A DNA stretch of 64,000 nt from Pisaster brevispinus. Lineage: Eukaryota; Echinodermata; Asteroidea; Forcipulatida; Asteriidae. Of the stretch, positions 48,392 to 61,576 are shown piece after piece. Below the pieces are notes generated by a model. The model had not been told where the DNA came from, did not search any database, and saw only the letters and a list, made by a program, of their open reading frames with translations. The first letter of the stretch is position 1, and each line of letters opens with the position of its first letter. The stretch spans positions 1 through 64,000 of the forward strand of contig JAMKCF010000016.1 of assembly GCA_023634235.1 (NCBI GenBank), in the 5' to 3' direction. A program made the position numbers and the translations under genes.

Positions 48392-50746
48392 GTGTGCCTT
48401 GAATTCCACTTCACCCGAACATCAGACTTTTTGGGCCGATGTGCACCATCTTCGTGCCGGAAATGGCCTGCAGGCTGGGACACTCAGAAAGCCACTCAAA
48501 AGCATCTTCAGTGGGATTTTTGTACACAGAGCTGCACACAGAGAAGAAGAAACGAAATAAGATACAAGGAGGCTCAAATCACACCCATAACAACATCGGA
48601 TTTGCACAAGGTTTCCACCACTGGAAAGCCACGATTCAGGGCTCTCACCTCGTTGTAGATCCCTGTCTCTGAGCATTTTCTAGGCGGGGCGAGCGGCCCC
48701 GGAATATGGCTACAACCACCGGCAAGTTAGCCCACGCGCCGGGGCCGAGCAACAACAAAGGCAAGACATGTCCATCCGAAGAATGATTTGAAACAACACC
48801 CGAGCTAAGTTTGAGAATAACTCATGAACTAGAAATGCTAGAGAGACGAAATTTGTACCTGAGTGTGCCTTGAATTCCATTTCACCCGAACATCAGACTT
48901 TTTGGGCCGATGTGCACCATCTTCGTGCCGGAAATGGCCTGCAGGCTGGGACACTCAGAAAGCCACTCAAAAGCATCTTCAGTGGGATTTTTGTACACAG
49001 AGCTGCACACAGAGAAGAAGAAACGAAATAAAATACAAGGAGGCTCAAATCACACCCATAACAACATCGGATTTGCACAAGGTTTCCACCACTGGAAAGC
49101 CACGATTCAGGGCTCTCACCTTGTCGTGGATCCCTGTCTCTGAGCATTTTCTAGGCGGGGCGAGCGGCCCCGGAATAGGGCTACAACCACCGGCAAGTTA
49201 GCCCACGCGCCGGGGCCGAGCAACAACAAAGGCAAGACATGTCCATCCGAAGAATGATTTGAAACAACACCCGAGCTAAGTTTGAGAATAACTCATGAAC
49301 TAGAAATGCTAGAGAGACGAAATTTGTACCTGAGTGTGCCTTGAATTCCACTTCACCCGAACATCAGACTTTTTGGGCCGATGTGCACCATCTTCGTGCC
49401 GGAAAAGGCCTGCAGGCTGGGACACTCAGAAAGCCACTCAAAAGCATCTTCAGTGGGATTTTTGTACACAGAGCTGCACACAGAGAAGAAGAAACGAAAT
49501 AAAATACAAGGAGGCTCAAATCACACCCATAACAACATCGGATTTGCACAAGGTTTCCACCACTGGAAAGCCACGATTCAGGGCTCTCACCTCGTCGTGG
49601 ATCCCTGTCTCTGAGCATTTTCTAGGCGGGGCGAGCGGCCCCGGAATAGGGCTACAACCACCGGCAAGTTAGCCCACGCGCCGGGGCCGAGCAACAACAA
49701 AGGCAAGACATGTCCATCCGAAGAATGATTTGAAACAACACCCGAGCTAAGTTTGAGAATAACTCATGAACTAGAAATGCTAGAGAGACGAAATTTGTAC
49801 CTGAGTGTGCCTTGAATTCCATTTCACCCGAACATCAGACTTTTTGGGCCGATGTGCACCATCTTCGTGCCGGAAATGGCCTGCAGGCTGGGACACTCAG
49901 AAAGCCACTCAAAAGCATCTTCAGTGGGATTTTTGTACACAGAGCTGCACACAGAGAAGAAGAAACGAAATAAAATACAAGGAGGCTCAAATCACACCCA
50001 TAACAACATCGGATTTGCACAAGGTTTCCACCACTGGAAAGCCACGATTCAGGGCTCTCACCTCGTTGTGGATCCCTGTCTCTGAGCATTTTCTAGGCGG
50101 GGCGAGCGGCCCCGGAATAGGGCTACAACCACCGGCAAGTTAGCCCACGCGCCGGGGCCGAGCAACAACAAAGGCAAGACATGTCCATCCGAAGAATGAT
50201 TTGAAACAACACCCGAGCTAAGTTTGAGAATAACTCATGAACTAGAAATGCTAGACAGACGAAATTTGTACCTGAGTGTGCCTTGAATTCCATTTCACCC
50301 GAACATCAGACTTTTTGGGCCGATGTGCACCATCTTCGTGCCGGAAATGGCCTGCAGGCTGGGACACTCAGAAAGCCACTCAAAAGCATCTTCAGTGGGA
50401 TTTTTGTACACAGAGCTGCACACAGAGAAGAAGAAACGAAATAAAATACAAGGAGGCTCAAATCACACCCATAACAACATCGGATTTGCACAAGGTTTCC
50501 ACCACTGGAAAGCCACGATTCAGGGCTCTCACCTCGTTGTGGATCCCTGTCTCTGAGCATTTTCTAGGCGGGGCGAGCGGCCCCGGAATAGGGCTACAAC
50601 CACCGGCAAGTTAGCCCACGCGCCGGGGCCGAGCAACAACAAAGGCAAGACATGTCCATCCGAAGAATGATTTGAAACAACACCCGAGCTAAGTTTGAGA
50701 ATAACTCATGAACTAGAAATGCTAGAGAGACGAAATTTGTACCTGA
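48392..50746 (+). repeat. five-monomer haplotype, copy 3, second part of a 6-mer tandem
   Basis: It lies 2826 bp (six monomers) after copy 2 and repeats all its shared derived changes without the two private indels. It is followed by the 941-bp block found after copy 1, not by the p86 T monomer found after copy 2. Confidence 0.87.
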
Positions 50747-51687
50747 GTGTGCCTTGAATTCCACTTCACCCGAACATCAGACTTTTTGGGCCGATGTGCA
50801 CCATCTTCGTGCCGGAAATGGCCTGCAGGCTGGGACACTCAGAAAGCCACTCAAAAGCATCTTCAGTGGGATTTTTGTACACAGAGCTGCACACAGAGAA
50901 GAAGAAACGAAATAAAATACAAGGAGGCTCAAATCACACCCATAACAAAATCGGATTTGCACAAGGTTTCCACCACTGGTAAGCCACAATTCAGGGCTCT
51001 CACCTCGTCGTGGATCCCTGTCTCTGAGCATTTTCTAGGCGGGGCGAGCGGCCCCGGAATAGGGCTACAACCACCGGCAAGTTAGCCCACGCGCCGGGGC
51101 CGAGCAACAACAAAGGCAAGACATGTCCATCCGAAGAATGACTTGAAACAACACCCGAGCTAAGTTTGAGAATAACTCATGAACTAGAAATGCTAGAGAG
51201 ACGAAATTTGTACCTGAGTGTGCCTTGAATTCCACTTCACTCGAACATCAGACTTTTTGGGCCGATGTGCACCATCTTCGTGCCGGAAATGGCCTGCAGG
51301 CTGGTACACTCAGAAAGCCACTCAAAAGCATCTTCAGTGGGATTTTTGTACACAGAGCTGCACACAGAGAAGAAGAAACGAAATAAAATACAAGGAGGCT
51401 CAAATCACACCCATAACAACATCGGATTTGCACAAGGTTTCCACCACTGGAAGGCACGATTCAGGGCTCTCACCTCGTCGTGGATCCCTGTCTCTGAGCA
51501 TTTTCTAGGCGGGGCGAGCGGCCCCGGAATAGGGCTACAACCACCGGCAAGTTAGCCCACGCGCCGGGGCCGAGCAACAACAAAGGCAAGACATGTCCAT
51601 CCGAAGAATGATTTGAAACAACACCCGAGCTAAGTTTGAGAATAACTCATGAACTAGAAATGCTAGAGAGACGAAATTTGTACCTGA
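50747..51687 (+). repeat. two-monomer 941-bp block, counterpart of 33792-34732
   Basis: It carries the same seven unusual changes, including the 1-bp deletion with substitution (near 51451), so its second monomer is also 470 bp. I saw no difference between the two blocks. Confidence 0.92.
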
Positions 51688-53100
51688 GTGTGCCTTGAAT
51701 TCCACTTCACCCGAACATCAGACTTTTTGGGCCGATGTGCACCATCTTCGTGCCGGAAATGGCCTGCAGGCTGGGACACTCAGAAAGCCACTCAAAAGCA
51801 TCTTCAGTGGGATGTTTGTACACAGAGCTGCACACAGAGAAGAAGAAACGAAATAAAATACAAGGAGGCTCAAATCACACCCATAACAACATCGGATTTG
51901 CACAAGGTTTCCACCACTGGAAAGCCACGATTCAGGGCTCTCACCTCGTCGTGGATCCCTGTCTCTGAGCATTTTCTAGGCGGGGCGAGCGGCCCCGGAA
52001 TAGGGCTACAACCACCGGCAAGTTAGCCCACGCGCCGGGGCCGAGCAACAACAAAGGCAAGACATGTCCATCCGAAGAATGATTTGAAACAACACCCGAG
52101 CTAAGTTTGAGAATAACTCATGAACTAGAAATGCTAGAGAGACGAAATTTGTACCTGAGTGTGCCTTGAATTCCACTTCACCCGAACATCAGACTTTTTG
52201 GGCCGATGTGCACCATCTTCGTGCCGGAAATGGCCTGCAGGCTGGGACACTCAGAAAGCCACTCAAAAGCATCTTCAGTGGGATTTTTGTACACAGAGCT
52301 GCACACAGAGAAGAAGAAACGAAATAAAATACAAGGAGGCTCAAATCACACCTATAACAACATCGGATTTGCACAAGGTTTCCACCACTGGAAAGCCACG
52401 ATTCAGGGCTCTCACCTCGTCGTGGATCCCTGTCTCTGAGCATTTTCTAGGCGGGGCGAGCGGCCCCGGAATAGGGCTACATCCACCGGCAAGTTAGCCC
52501 ACGAGCCGGGGCCGAGCAACAACAAAGGCAAGACATGTCCATCCGAAGAATGATTTGAAACAACACCCGAGCTAAGTTTGAGAATAACTCATGAACTAGA
52601 AATGCTAGAGAGACGAAATTTGTACCTGAGTGTGCCTTGAATTCCATTTCACCCGAACATCAGACTTTTTGGGCCGATGTGCACCATCTTCGTGCCGGAA
52701 ATGGCCTGCAGGCTTGGACACTCAGAAAGCCACTCAAAAGCATCTTCAGTGGGATTTTTGTACACAGAGCTGCACACAGAGAAGAAGAAACGAAATAAAA
52801 TACAAGGAGGCTCAAATCACACCCATAACAACATCGGATTTGCACAAGGTTTCCACCACTGGAAAGCCACGATTCAGGGCTCTCACCTCGTTGTGGATCC
52901 CTGTCTCTGAGCATTTTCTAGGCGGGGCGAGCGGCCCCGGAATAGGGCTACAACCACCGGCAAGTTAGCCCACGCGCCGGGGCCGAGCAACAACAAAGGC
53001 AAGACATGTCCATCCGAAGAATGATTTTAAACAACACCCGAGCTAAGTTTGAGAATAACTCATGAACTAGAAATGCTAGAGAGACGAAATTTGTACCTGA
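51688..53100 (+). repeat. three monomers with links to distant copies
   Basis: 51688 has gggatgtttg. 52159 has T at p195, as in 40385, plus ctacatccac and cacgagccgg. 52630 repeats the allele set of 47921 (p18 T, p86 T, TG haplotype) and has gattttaaac in its tail. Confidence 0.82.
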
Positions 53101-54513
53101 GTGTGCCTTGAATTCCACTTCACCCGAACATCAGACTTTTTGGGCCGATGTGCACCATCTTCGTGCCGGAAATGGCCTGCAGGCTGGGACACTCAGAAAG
53201 CCACTCAAAAGCATCTTCAGTGGGATTTTTGTACACAGAGCTGCACACAGAGAAGAAGAAACGAAATAAAATACAAGGAGGCTCAAATCACACCCATAAC
53301 AACATCGGATTTGCACAAGGTTTCCACCACTGGAAAGCCACGATTCAGGGCTCTCACCTCGTCGTGGATCCCTGTCTCTGAGCATTTTCTAGGCGGGGCG
53401 AGCGGCCCCGGAATAGGGCTACAACCACCGGCAAGTTAGCCCACGCGCCGGGGCCGAGCAACAACAAAGGCAAGACATGTCCATCCGAAGAATGATTTGA
53501 AACAACACCCGAGCTAAGTTTGAGAATAACTCATGAACTAGAAATGCTAGAGAGACGAAATTTGTACCTGAGTGTGCCTTGAATTCCACTTCACCCGAAC
53601 ATCAGACTTTTTGGGCCGATGTGCACCATCTTCGTGCCGGAAATGGCCTGCAGGCTGGGACACTCAGAAAGCCACTCAAAAGCATCTTCAGTGGGATTTT
53701 TGTACACAGAGCTGCACACAGAGAAGAAGAAACGAAATAAAATACAAGGAGGCTCAAATCACACCCATAACAACATCGGATTTGCACAAGGTTTCCACCA
53801 CTGGAAAGCCACGATTCAGGGCTCTCACCTCGTCGTGGATCCCTGTCTCTGAGCATTTTCTAGGCGGGGCGAGCGGCCCCGGAATAGGGCTACAACCACC
53901 GGCAAGTTAGCCCACGCGCCGGGGCCGAGCAACAACAAAGGCAAGACATGTCCATCCGAAGAATGATTTGAAACAACACCCGAGCTAAGTTTGAGAATAA
54001 CTCATGAACTAGAAATGCTAGAGAGACGAAATTTGTACCTGAGTGTGCCTTGAATTCCACTTCACCCGAACATTAGACTTTTTGGGCCGATGTGCACCAT
54101 CTTCGTGCCGGAAATGGCCTGCAGGCTGGGACACTCAGAAAGCCACTCAAAAGCATCTTCAGTGGGATTTTTGTACACAGAGCTGCACACAGAGAAGAAG
54201 AAACGAAATAAAATACAAGGAGGCTCAAATCACACCCATAACAACATCGGATTTGCACATGGTTTCCACCACTGGAAAGCCACGATTCAGGGCTCTCACC
54301 TCGTCGTGGATCCCTGTCTCTGAGCATTTTCTAGGCGGGGCGAGCGGCCCCGGAATAGGGCTACAACCACCGGCAAGTTAGCCCACGCGCCGGGGCCGAG
54401 CAACAACAAAGGCAAGACATGTCCATCCGAAGAATGATTTGAAACAACACCCGAGCTAAGTTTGAGAATAACTCATGAACTAGAAATGCTAGAGAGACGA
54501 AATTTGTACCTGA
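53101..54513 (+). repeat. three near-consensus monomers
   Basis: 53101 and 53572 look like consensus. 54043 has T at p32 and gcacatggttt (near 54260). Confidence 0.83.
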
Positions 54514-54982
54514 GTGTGCCTTGAATTCCATTTCACCCGAACATCAGACTTTTTGGGCCGATGTGCACCATCTTCGTGCCGGAAATGGCCTGCAGGCTGG
54601 GACACTCAGAAAGCCACTCAAAAGCATCTTCAGTGGGATTTTTGTACAGAGCTGCACACAGAGAAGAAGAAACGAAATAAAATACAAGGAGGCTCAAATC
54701 ACACCCATAACAACATCGGATTTGCACAAGGTTTCCACCACTGGAAAGCCACGATTCAGGGCTCTCACCTCGTTGTGGATCCCTGTCTCTGAGCATTTTC
54801 TAGGCGGGGCGAGCGGCCCCGGAATAGGGCTACAACCACCGGCAAGTTAGCCCACGCGCAGGGGCCGAGCAACAACAAAGGCAAGACATGTCCATCCGAA
54901 GAATGATTTGAAACAACACCCGAGCTAAGTTTGAGAATAACTCATGAACTAGAAATGCTAGAGAGACGAAATTTGTACCTGA
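54514..54982 (+). repeat. 469-bp monomer with a CA deletion
   Basis: tttgtacacagag is tttgtacagag at 54641-54651, a 2-bp loss in the short AC tract. It also has T at p18, the TG haplotype and gcgcagggg near 54860. Confidence 0.87.
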
Positions 54983-57808
54983 GTGTGCCTTGAATTCCAT
55001 TTCACCCGAACATTAGACTTTTTGGGCCGATGTGCACCATCTTCGTGCCGGAAATGGCCTGCAGGCTGGGACACTCAGAAAGCCACTCAAAAGCATCTTC
55101 AGTGGGATTTTTGTACACAGAGCTGCACACAGAGAAGAAGAAACGAAATAAAATACAAGGAGGCTCAAATCACACCCATAACAACATCGGATTTGCACAA
55201 GGTTTCCACCACTGGAAAGCCACGATTCAGGGCTCTCACCTCGTTGTGGATCCCTGTCTCTGAGCATTTTCTAGGCGGGGCGAGCGGCCCCGGAATAGGG
55301 CTACAACCACCGGCAAGTTAGCCCACGCGCCGGGGCCGAGCAACAACAAAGGCAAGACATGTCCATCCGAAGAATGATTTGAAACAACACCCGAGCTAAG
55401 TTTGAGAATAACTCATGAACTAGAAATGCTAGAGAGACGAAATTTGTACCTGAGTGTGCCTTGAATTCCACTTCACCCGAACATCAGACTTTTTGGGCCG
55501 ATGTGCACCATCTTCGTGCCGGAAATGGCCTGCAGGCTGGGACACTCAGAAAGCCACTCAAAAGCATCTTCAGTGGGATTTTTGTACACAGAGCTGCACA
55601 CAGAGAAGAAGAAACGAAATAAAATACAAGGAGGCTCAAATCACACCCATAACAACATCGGATTTGCACAAGGTTTCCACCACTGGAAAGCCACGATTCA
55701 GGGCTCTCACCTCGTTGTGGATCCCTGTCTCTGAGCATTTTCTAGGCGGGGCGAGCGGCCCCGGAATAGGGCTACAACCACCGGCAAGTTAGCCCACGCG
55801 CCGGGGCAGAGCAACAACAAAGGCAAGACATGTCCATCCGAAGAATGATTTGAAACAACACCCGAGCTAAGTTTGAGAATAACTCATGAACTAGAAATGC
55901 TAGAGAGACGAAATTTGTACCTGAGTGTGCCTTGAATTCCATTTCACCCGAACATCAGACTTTTTGGGCCGATGTGCACCATCTTCGTGCCGGAAATGGC
56001 CTGCAGGCTGGGACACTCAGAAAGCCACTCAAAAGCATCTTCAGTGGGATTTTTGTACACAGAGCTGCACACAGAGAAGAAGAAACGAAATAAAATACAA
56101 GGAGGCTCAAATCACACCCATAACAACATCGGATTTGCACAAGGTTTCCACCACTGGAAAGCCACGATTCAGGGCTCTCACCTCGTTGTGGATCCCTGTC
56201 TCTGAGCATTTTCTAGGCGGGGCGAGCGGCCCCGGAATAGGGCTACAACCACCGGCAAGTTAGCCCACGCGCCGGGGCCGAGCAACAACAAAGGCAAGAC
56301 ATGTCCATCCGAAGAATGATTTGAAACAACACCCGAGCTAAGTTTGAGAATAACTCATGAACTAGAAATGCTAGAGAGACGAAATTTGTACCTGAGTGTG
56401 CCTTGAATTCCACTTCACCCGAACATCAGACTTTTTGGGCCGATGTGCACCATCTTCGTGCCGGAAATGGCCTGCAGGCTGGGACACTCAGAAAGCCACT
56501 CAAAAGCATCTTCAGTGGGATTTTTGTACACAGAGCTGCACACAGAGAAGAAGAAATGAAATAAAATACAAGGAGGCTCAAATCACACCCATAACAACAT
56601 CGGATTTGCACAAGGTTTCCACCACTGGAAAGCCACGATTCAGGGCTCTCACCTCGTCGTGGATCCCTGTCTCTGAGCATTTTCTAGGCGGGGCGAGCGG
56701 CCCCGGAATAGGGCTACAACCACCGGCAAGTTAGCCCACGCGCCGGGGCCGAGCAACAACAAAGGCAAGACATGTCCATCCGAAGAATGATTTGAAACAA
56801 CACCCGAGCTAAGTTTGAGAATAACTCATGAACTAGAAATGCTAGAGAGACGAAATTTGTACCTGAGTGTGCCTTGAATTCCACTTCACCCGAACATCAG
56901 ACTTTTTGGGCCGATGTGCACCATCTTCGTGCCGGAAATGGCCTGCAGGCTGGGACACTCAGAAAGCCACTCAAAAGCATCTTCAGTGGGATTTTTGTAC
57001 ACAGAGCTGCACACAGAGAAGAAGAAACGAAATAAAATACAAGGAGGCTCAAATCACACCCATAACAACATCGGATTTGCACAAGGTTTCCACCACTGGA
57101 AAGCCACGATTCAGGGCTCTCACCTCGTTGTGGATCCCTGTCTCTGAGCATTTTCTAGGCGGGGCGAGCGGCCCCGGAATAGGGCTACAACCACCGGCAA
57201 GTTAGCCCACGCGCCGGGGCCGAGCAACAACAAAGGCAAGACATGTCCATCCGAAGAATGATTTGAAACAACACCCGAGCTAAGTTTGAGAATAACTCAT
57301 GAACTAGAAATGCTAGAGAGACGAAATTTGTACCTGAGTGTGCCTTGAATTCCACTTCACCCGAACATCAGACTTTTTGGGCCGATGTGCACCATCTTCG
57401 TGTCGGAAATGGCCTGCAGGCTGGGACACTCAGAAAGCCACTCAAAAGCATCTTCAGTGGGATTTTTGTACACAGAGCTGCACACAGAGAAGAAGAAACG
57501 AAATAAAATACAAGGAGGCTCAAATCACACCCATAACAACATCGGATTTTCACAAGGTTTCCACCACTGGAAAGCCACGATTCAGGGCTCTCACCTCGTC
57601 GTGGATCCCTGTCTCTGAGCATTTTCTAGGCGGGGCGAGCGGCCCCGGAATAGGGCTACAACCACCGGCAAGTTAGCCCACGCGCCGGGGCCGAGCAACA
57701 ACAAAGGCAAGACATGTCCATCCGAAGAATGATTTGAAACAACACCCGAGCTAAGTTTGAGAATAACTCATGAACTAGAAATGCTAGAGAGACGAAATTT
57801 GTACCTGA
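54983..57808 (+). repeat. six mixed monomers
   Basis: 54983 has T at p18 and p32 and the TG haplotype. 55454 has the TG haplotype and ggggcagagc. 55925 has T at p18 and the TG haplotype. 56396 has gaaatgaaat, a CpG transition. 56867 has the TG haplotype. 57338 has gtgtcggaa and ggattttcac. Confidence 0.83.
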
Positions 57809-58279
57809 GTGTGCCTTGAATTCCACTTCACCCGAACATCAGACTTTTTGGGCCGATGTGCACCATCTTCGTGCCGGAAATGGCCTGCAGGCTGGGACAC
57901 TCTGAAAGCCACTCAAAAGCATCTTCAGTGGGATTTTTGTACACAGAGCTGCACACAGAGAAGAAGAAACGAAATAAAATACAAGGAGGCTCAAATCACA
58001 CCCATAACAACATCGGATTTGCACAAGGTTTCCACCACTGGAAAGCCACGATTCAGGGCTCTCACCTCGTCGTAGATCCCTGTCTCTGAGCATTTTCTAG
58101 GCGGGGCGAGCGGCCCCGGAATAGGGCTACAACCACCGGCAAGTTAGCCCACGCGCCGGGGCCGAGCAACAACAAAGGCAAGACATGTCCATCCGAAGAA
58201 TGATTTGAAACAACACCCGAGCTAAGTTTGAGAATAACTCATGAACTAGAAATGCTAGAGAGACGAAATTTGTACCTGA
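57809..58279 (+). repeat. p95 T monomer, copy 1
   Basis: It has cactctgaaag (p95 A to T) and the CA haplotype. The p95 T recurs only in 61577, exactly eight monomers (3768 bp) downstream. Confidence 0.83.
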
Positions 58280-61200
58280 GTGTGCCTTGAATTCCACTTC
58301 ACCCGAACATCAGACTTTTTGGGCCGATGTGCACCATCTTCGTGCCGGAAATGGCCTGCAGGCTGGGACACTCAGAAAGCCACTCAAAAGCATCTTCAGT
58401 GGGATTTTTGTACACAGAGCTGCACACAGAGAAGAAGAAACGAAATAAAATACAAGGAGGCTCAAATCACACCCATAACAACATCGGATTTGCACAAGGT
58501 TTCCACCACTGGAAAGCCACGATTCAGGGCTCTCACCTCGTCGTAGATCCCTGTCTCTGAGCATTTTCTAGGCGGGGCGAGCGGCCCCGGAATAGGGCTA
58601 CAACCACCGGCAAGTTAGCCCACGCGCCGGGGCCGAGCAACAACAAAGGCAAGACATGTCCATCCGAAGAATGATTTGAAACAACACCCGAGCTAAGTTT
58701 GAGAATAACTCATGAACTAGAAATGCTAGAGAGACGAAATTTGTACCTGAGTGTGCCTTGAATTCCACTTCACCCGAACATTAGACTTTTTGGGCCGATG
58801 TGCACCATCTTCGTGCCGGAAATGGCCTGCAGGCTGGGACACTCAGAAAGCCACTCAAAAGCATCTTCAGTGGGATTTTTGTACACAGAGCTGCACACAG
58901 AGAAGAAGAAACGAAATAAAATACAAGGAGGCTCAAATCACACCCATAACAACATCGGATTTGCACAAGGTTTCCACCACTGGAAAGCCACGATTCAGGG
59001 CTCTCACCTCGTCGTGGATCCCTGTCTCTGAGCATTTTCTAGGCGGGGCGAGCGGCCCCGGAATAGGGCTACAACCACCGGCAAGTTAGCCCACGCGCCG
59101 GGGCCGAGCAACAACAAAGGCAAGACATGTCCATCCGAAGAATGATTTGAAACAACACCCGAGCTAAGTTTGAGAATAACTCATGAACTAGAAATGCTAG
59201 AGAGACGAAATTTGTACCTGAGTGTGCCTTGAATTCCACTTCACCCGAACATCAGACTTTTTGGGCCGATGTGCACCATCTTCGTGCCGGAAATGGCCTG
59301 CAGGCTGGGACACTCAGAAAGCCACTCAAAAGCATCTTCAGTGGGATTTTTGTACACAGAGCTGCACACAGAGAAGAAGAAACGAAATAAAATACAAGGA
59401 GGCTCAAATCACACCCATAACAACATCGGATTTGCACAAGGTTTCCACCACTGGAAAGCCACGATTCAGGGCTCTCACCTCGTCGTGGATCCCTGTCTCT
59501 GAGCATTTTCTAGGCGGGGCGAGCGGCCCCGGAATAGGGCTACAACCACCGGCAAGTTAGCCCACGCGCCGGGGCCGAGCAACAACAAAGGCAAGACATG
59601 TCCATCCGAAGAATGATTTGAAACAACACCCGAGCTAAGTTTGAGAATAACTCATGAACTAGAAATGCTAGAGAGACGAAATTTGTACCTGAGTGTGCCT
59701 TGAATTCCACTTCACCCGAACATCAGACTTTTTGGGCCGATGTGCACCATCTTCGTGCCGGAAATGGCCTGCAGGCTGGGACACTCAGAAAGCCACTCAA
59801 AAGCATCTTCAGTGGGATTTTTGTACACAGAGCTGCACACAGAGAAGAAGAAACGAAATAAAATACAAGGAGGCTCAAATCACACCCATAACAACATCGG
59901 ATTTGCACAAGGTTTCCACCACTGGAAAGCCACGATTCAGGGCTCTCACCTCGTCGTGGATCCCTGTCTCTGAGCATTTTCTAGGCGGGGCGAGCGGCCC
60001 CGGAATAGGGCTACAACCACCGGCAAGTTAGCCCACGCGCCGGGGCCGAGCAACAACAAAGGCAAGACATGTCCATCCGAAGAATGATTTGAAACAACAC
60101 CCGAGCTAAGTTTGAGAATAACTCATGAACTAGAAATGCTAGAGAGACGAAATTTGTACCTGAGTGTGCCTTGAATTCCACTTCACCCGAACATTAGACT
60201 TTTTGGGCCGATGTGCACCATCTTCGTGCCGGAAATGGCCTGCAGGCTGGGACACTCAGAAAGCCACTCAAAAGCATCTTCAGTGGGATTTTTGTACACA
60301 GAGCTGCACACAGAGAAGAAGAAACGAAATAAAATACAAGGAGGCTCAAATCACCCCCATAACAACATCGGATTTGCACAAGGTTTCCACCACTGGAAAG
60401 CCACGATTCAGGGCTCTCACCTCGTCGTGGATCCTTGTCTCTGAGCATTTTCTAGGCGGGGCGAGCGGCCCCGGAATAGGGCTACAACCACCGGCATGTT
60501 AGCCCACGCGCCGGGGCCGAGCAACAACAAAGGCAAGACATGTCCATCAGAAGAATGATTTGAAACAACACCCGAGCTAAGTTTGAGAATAACTCATGAA
60601 CTAGAAATGCTAGAGAGACGAAATTTGTACCTGAGTGTGCCTTGAATTCCACTTCACCCGAACATCAGACTTTTTGGGCCGATGTGCACCATCTTCGTGC
60701 CGGAAATGGCCTGCAGGCTGGGACACTCAGAAAGCCACTCAAAAGCATCTTCAGTGGGATTTTTGTACACAGAGCTGCACACAGAGAAGAAGAAACGAAA
60801 TAAAATACAAGGAGGCTCAAATCACACCCATAACAACATCGGATTTGCACAAGGTTTCCACCACTGGAAAGCCACGATTCAGGGCTCTCACCTCGTTGTG
60901 GATCCCTGTCTCTGAGCATTTTCTAGGCGGGGCGAGCGGCCCCGGAATAGGGCTACAACCACCGGCAAGTTAGCCCACGCGCCGGGGCCGAGCAACAACA
61001 AAGGCAAGACATGTCCATCCGAAGAATGATTTGAAACAACACCCGAGCTAAGTTTGAGAATAACTCATGAACTAGAAATGCTAGAGAGACGAAATTTGTA
61101 CCTGAGTGTGCCTTGAATTCCACTTCACCCGAACATCAGACTTTTTGGGCCGATGTGCACCATCTTCGTGCCGGAAATGGCCTGCAGGCTGGGACACTCA

Positions 61201-61576
61201 GAAAGCCACTCAAAAGCATCTTCAGTGGGATTTTTGTACACAGAGCTGCACACAGAGAAGAAGAAACGAAATAAAATACAAGGAGGCTCAAATCACACCC
61301 ATAACAACATCGGATTTGCACAAGGTTTCCACCACTGGAAAGCCACGATTCAGGGCTCTCACCTCGTCGTGGATCCCTGTCTCTGAGCATTTTCTAGGCG
61401 GGGCGAGCGGCCCCGGAATAGGGCTACAACCACCGGCAAGTTAGCCCACGCGCCGGGGCCGAGCAACAACAAAGGCAAGACATGTCCATCCGAAGAATGA
61501 TTTGAAACAACACCCGAGCTAAGTTTGAGAATAACTCATGAACTAGAAATGCTAGAGAGACGAAATTTGTACCTGA
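58280..61576 (+). repeat. seven monomers between the two p95 T copies
   Basis: 58280 has the CA haplotype. 58751 has T at p32. 59222, 59693 and 61106 look like consensus. 60635 has the TG haplotype. 60164 is unusually divergent, with T at p32, cacccccata, atccttg, ggcatgtta and catcagaag. Confidence 0.83.
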
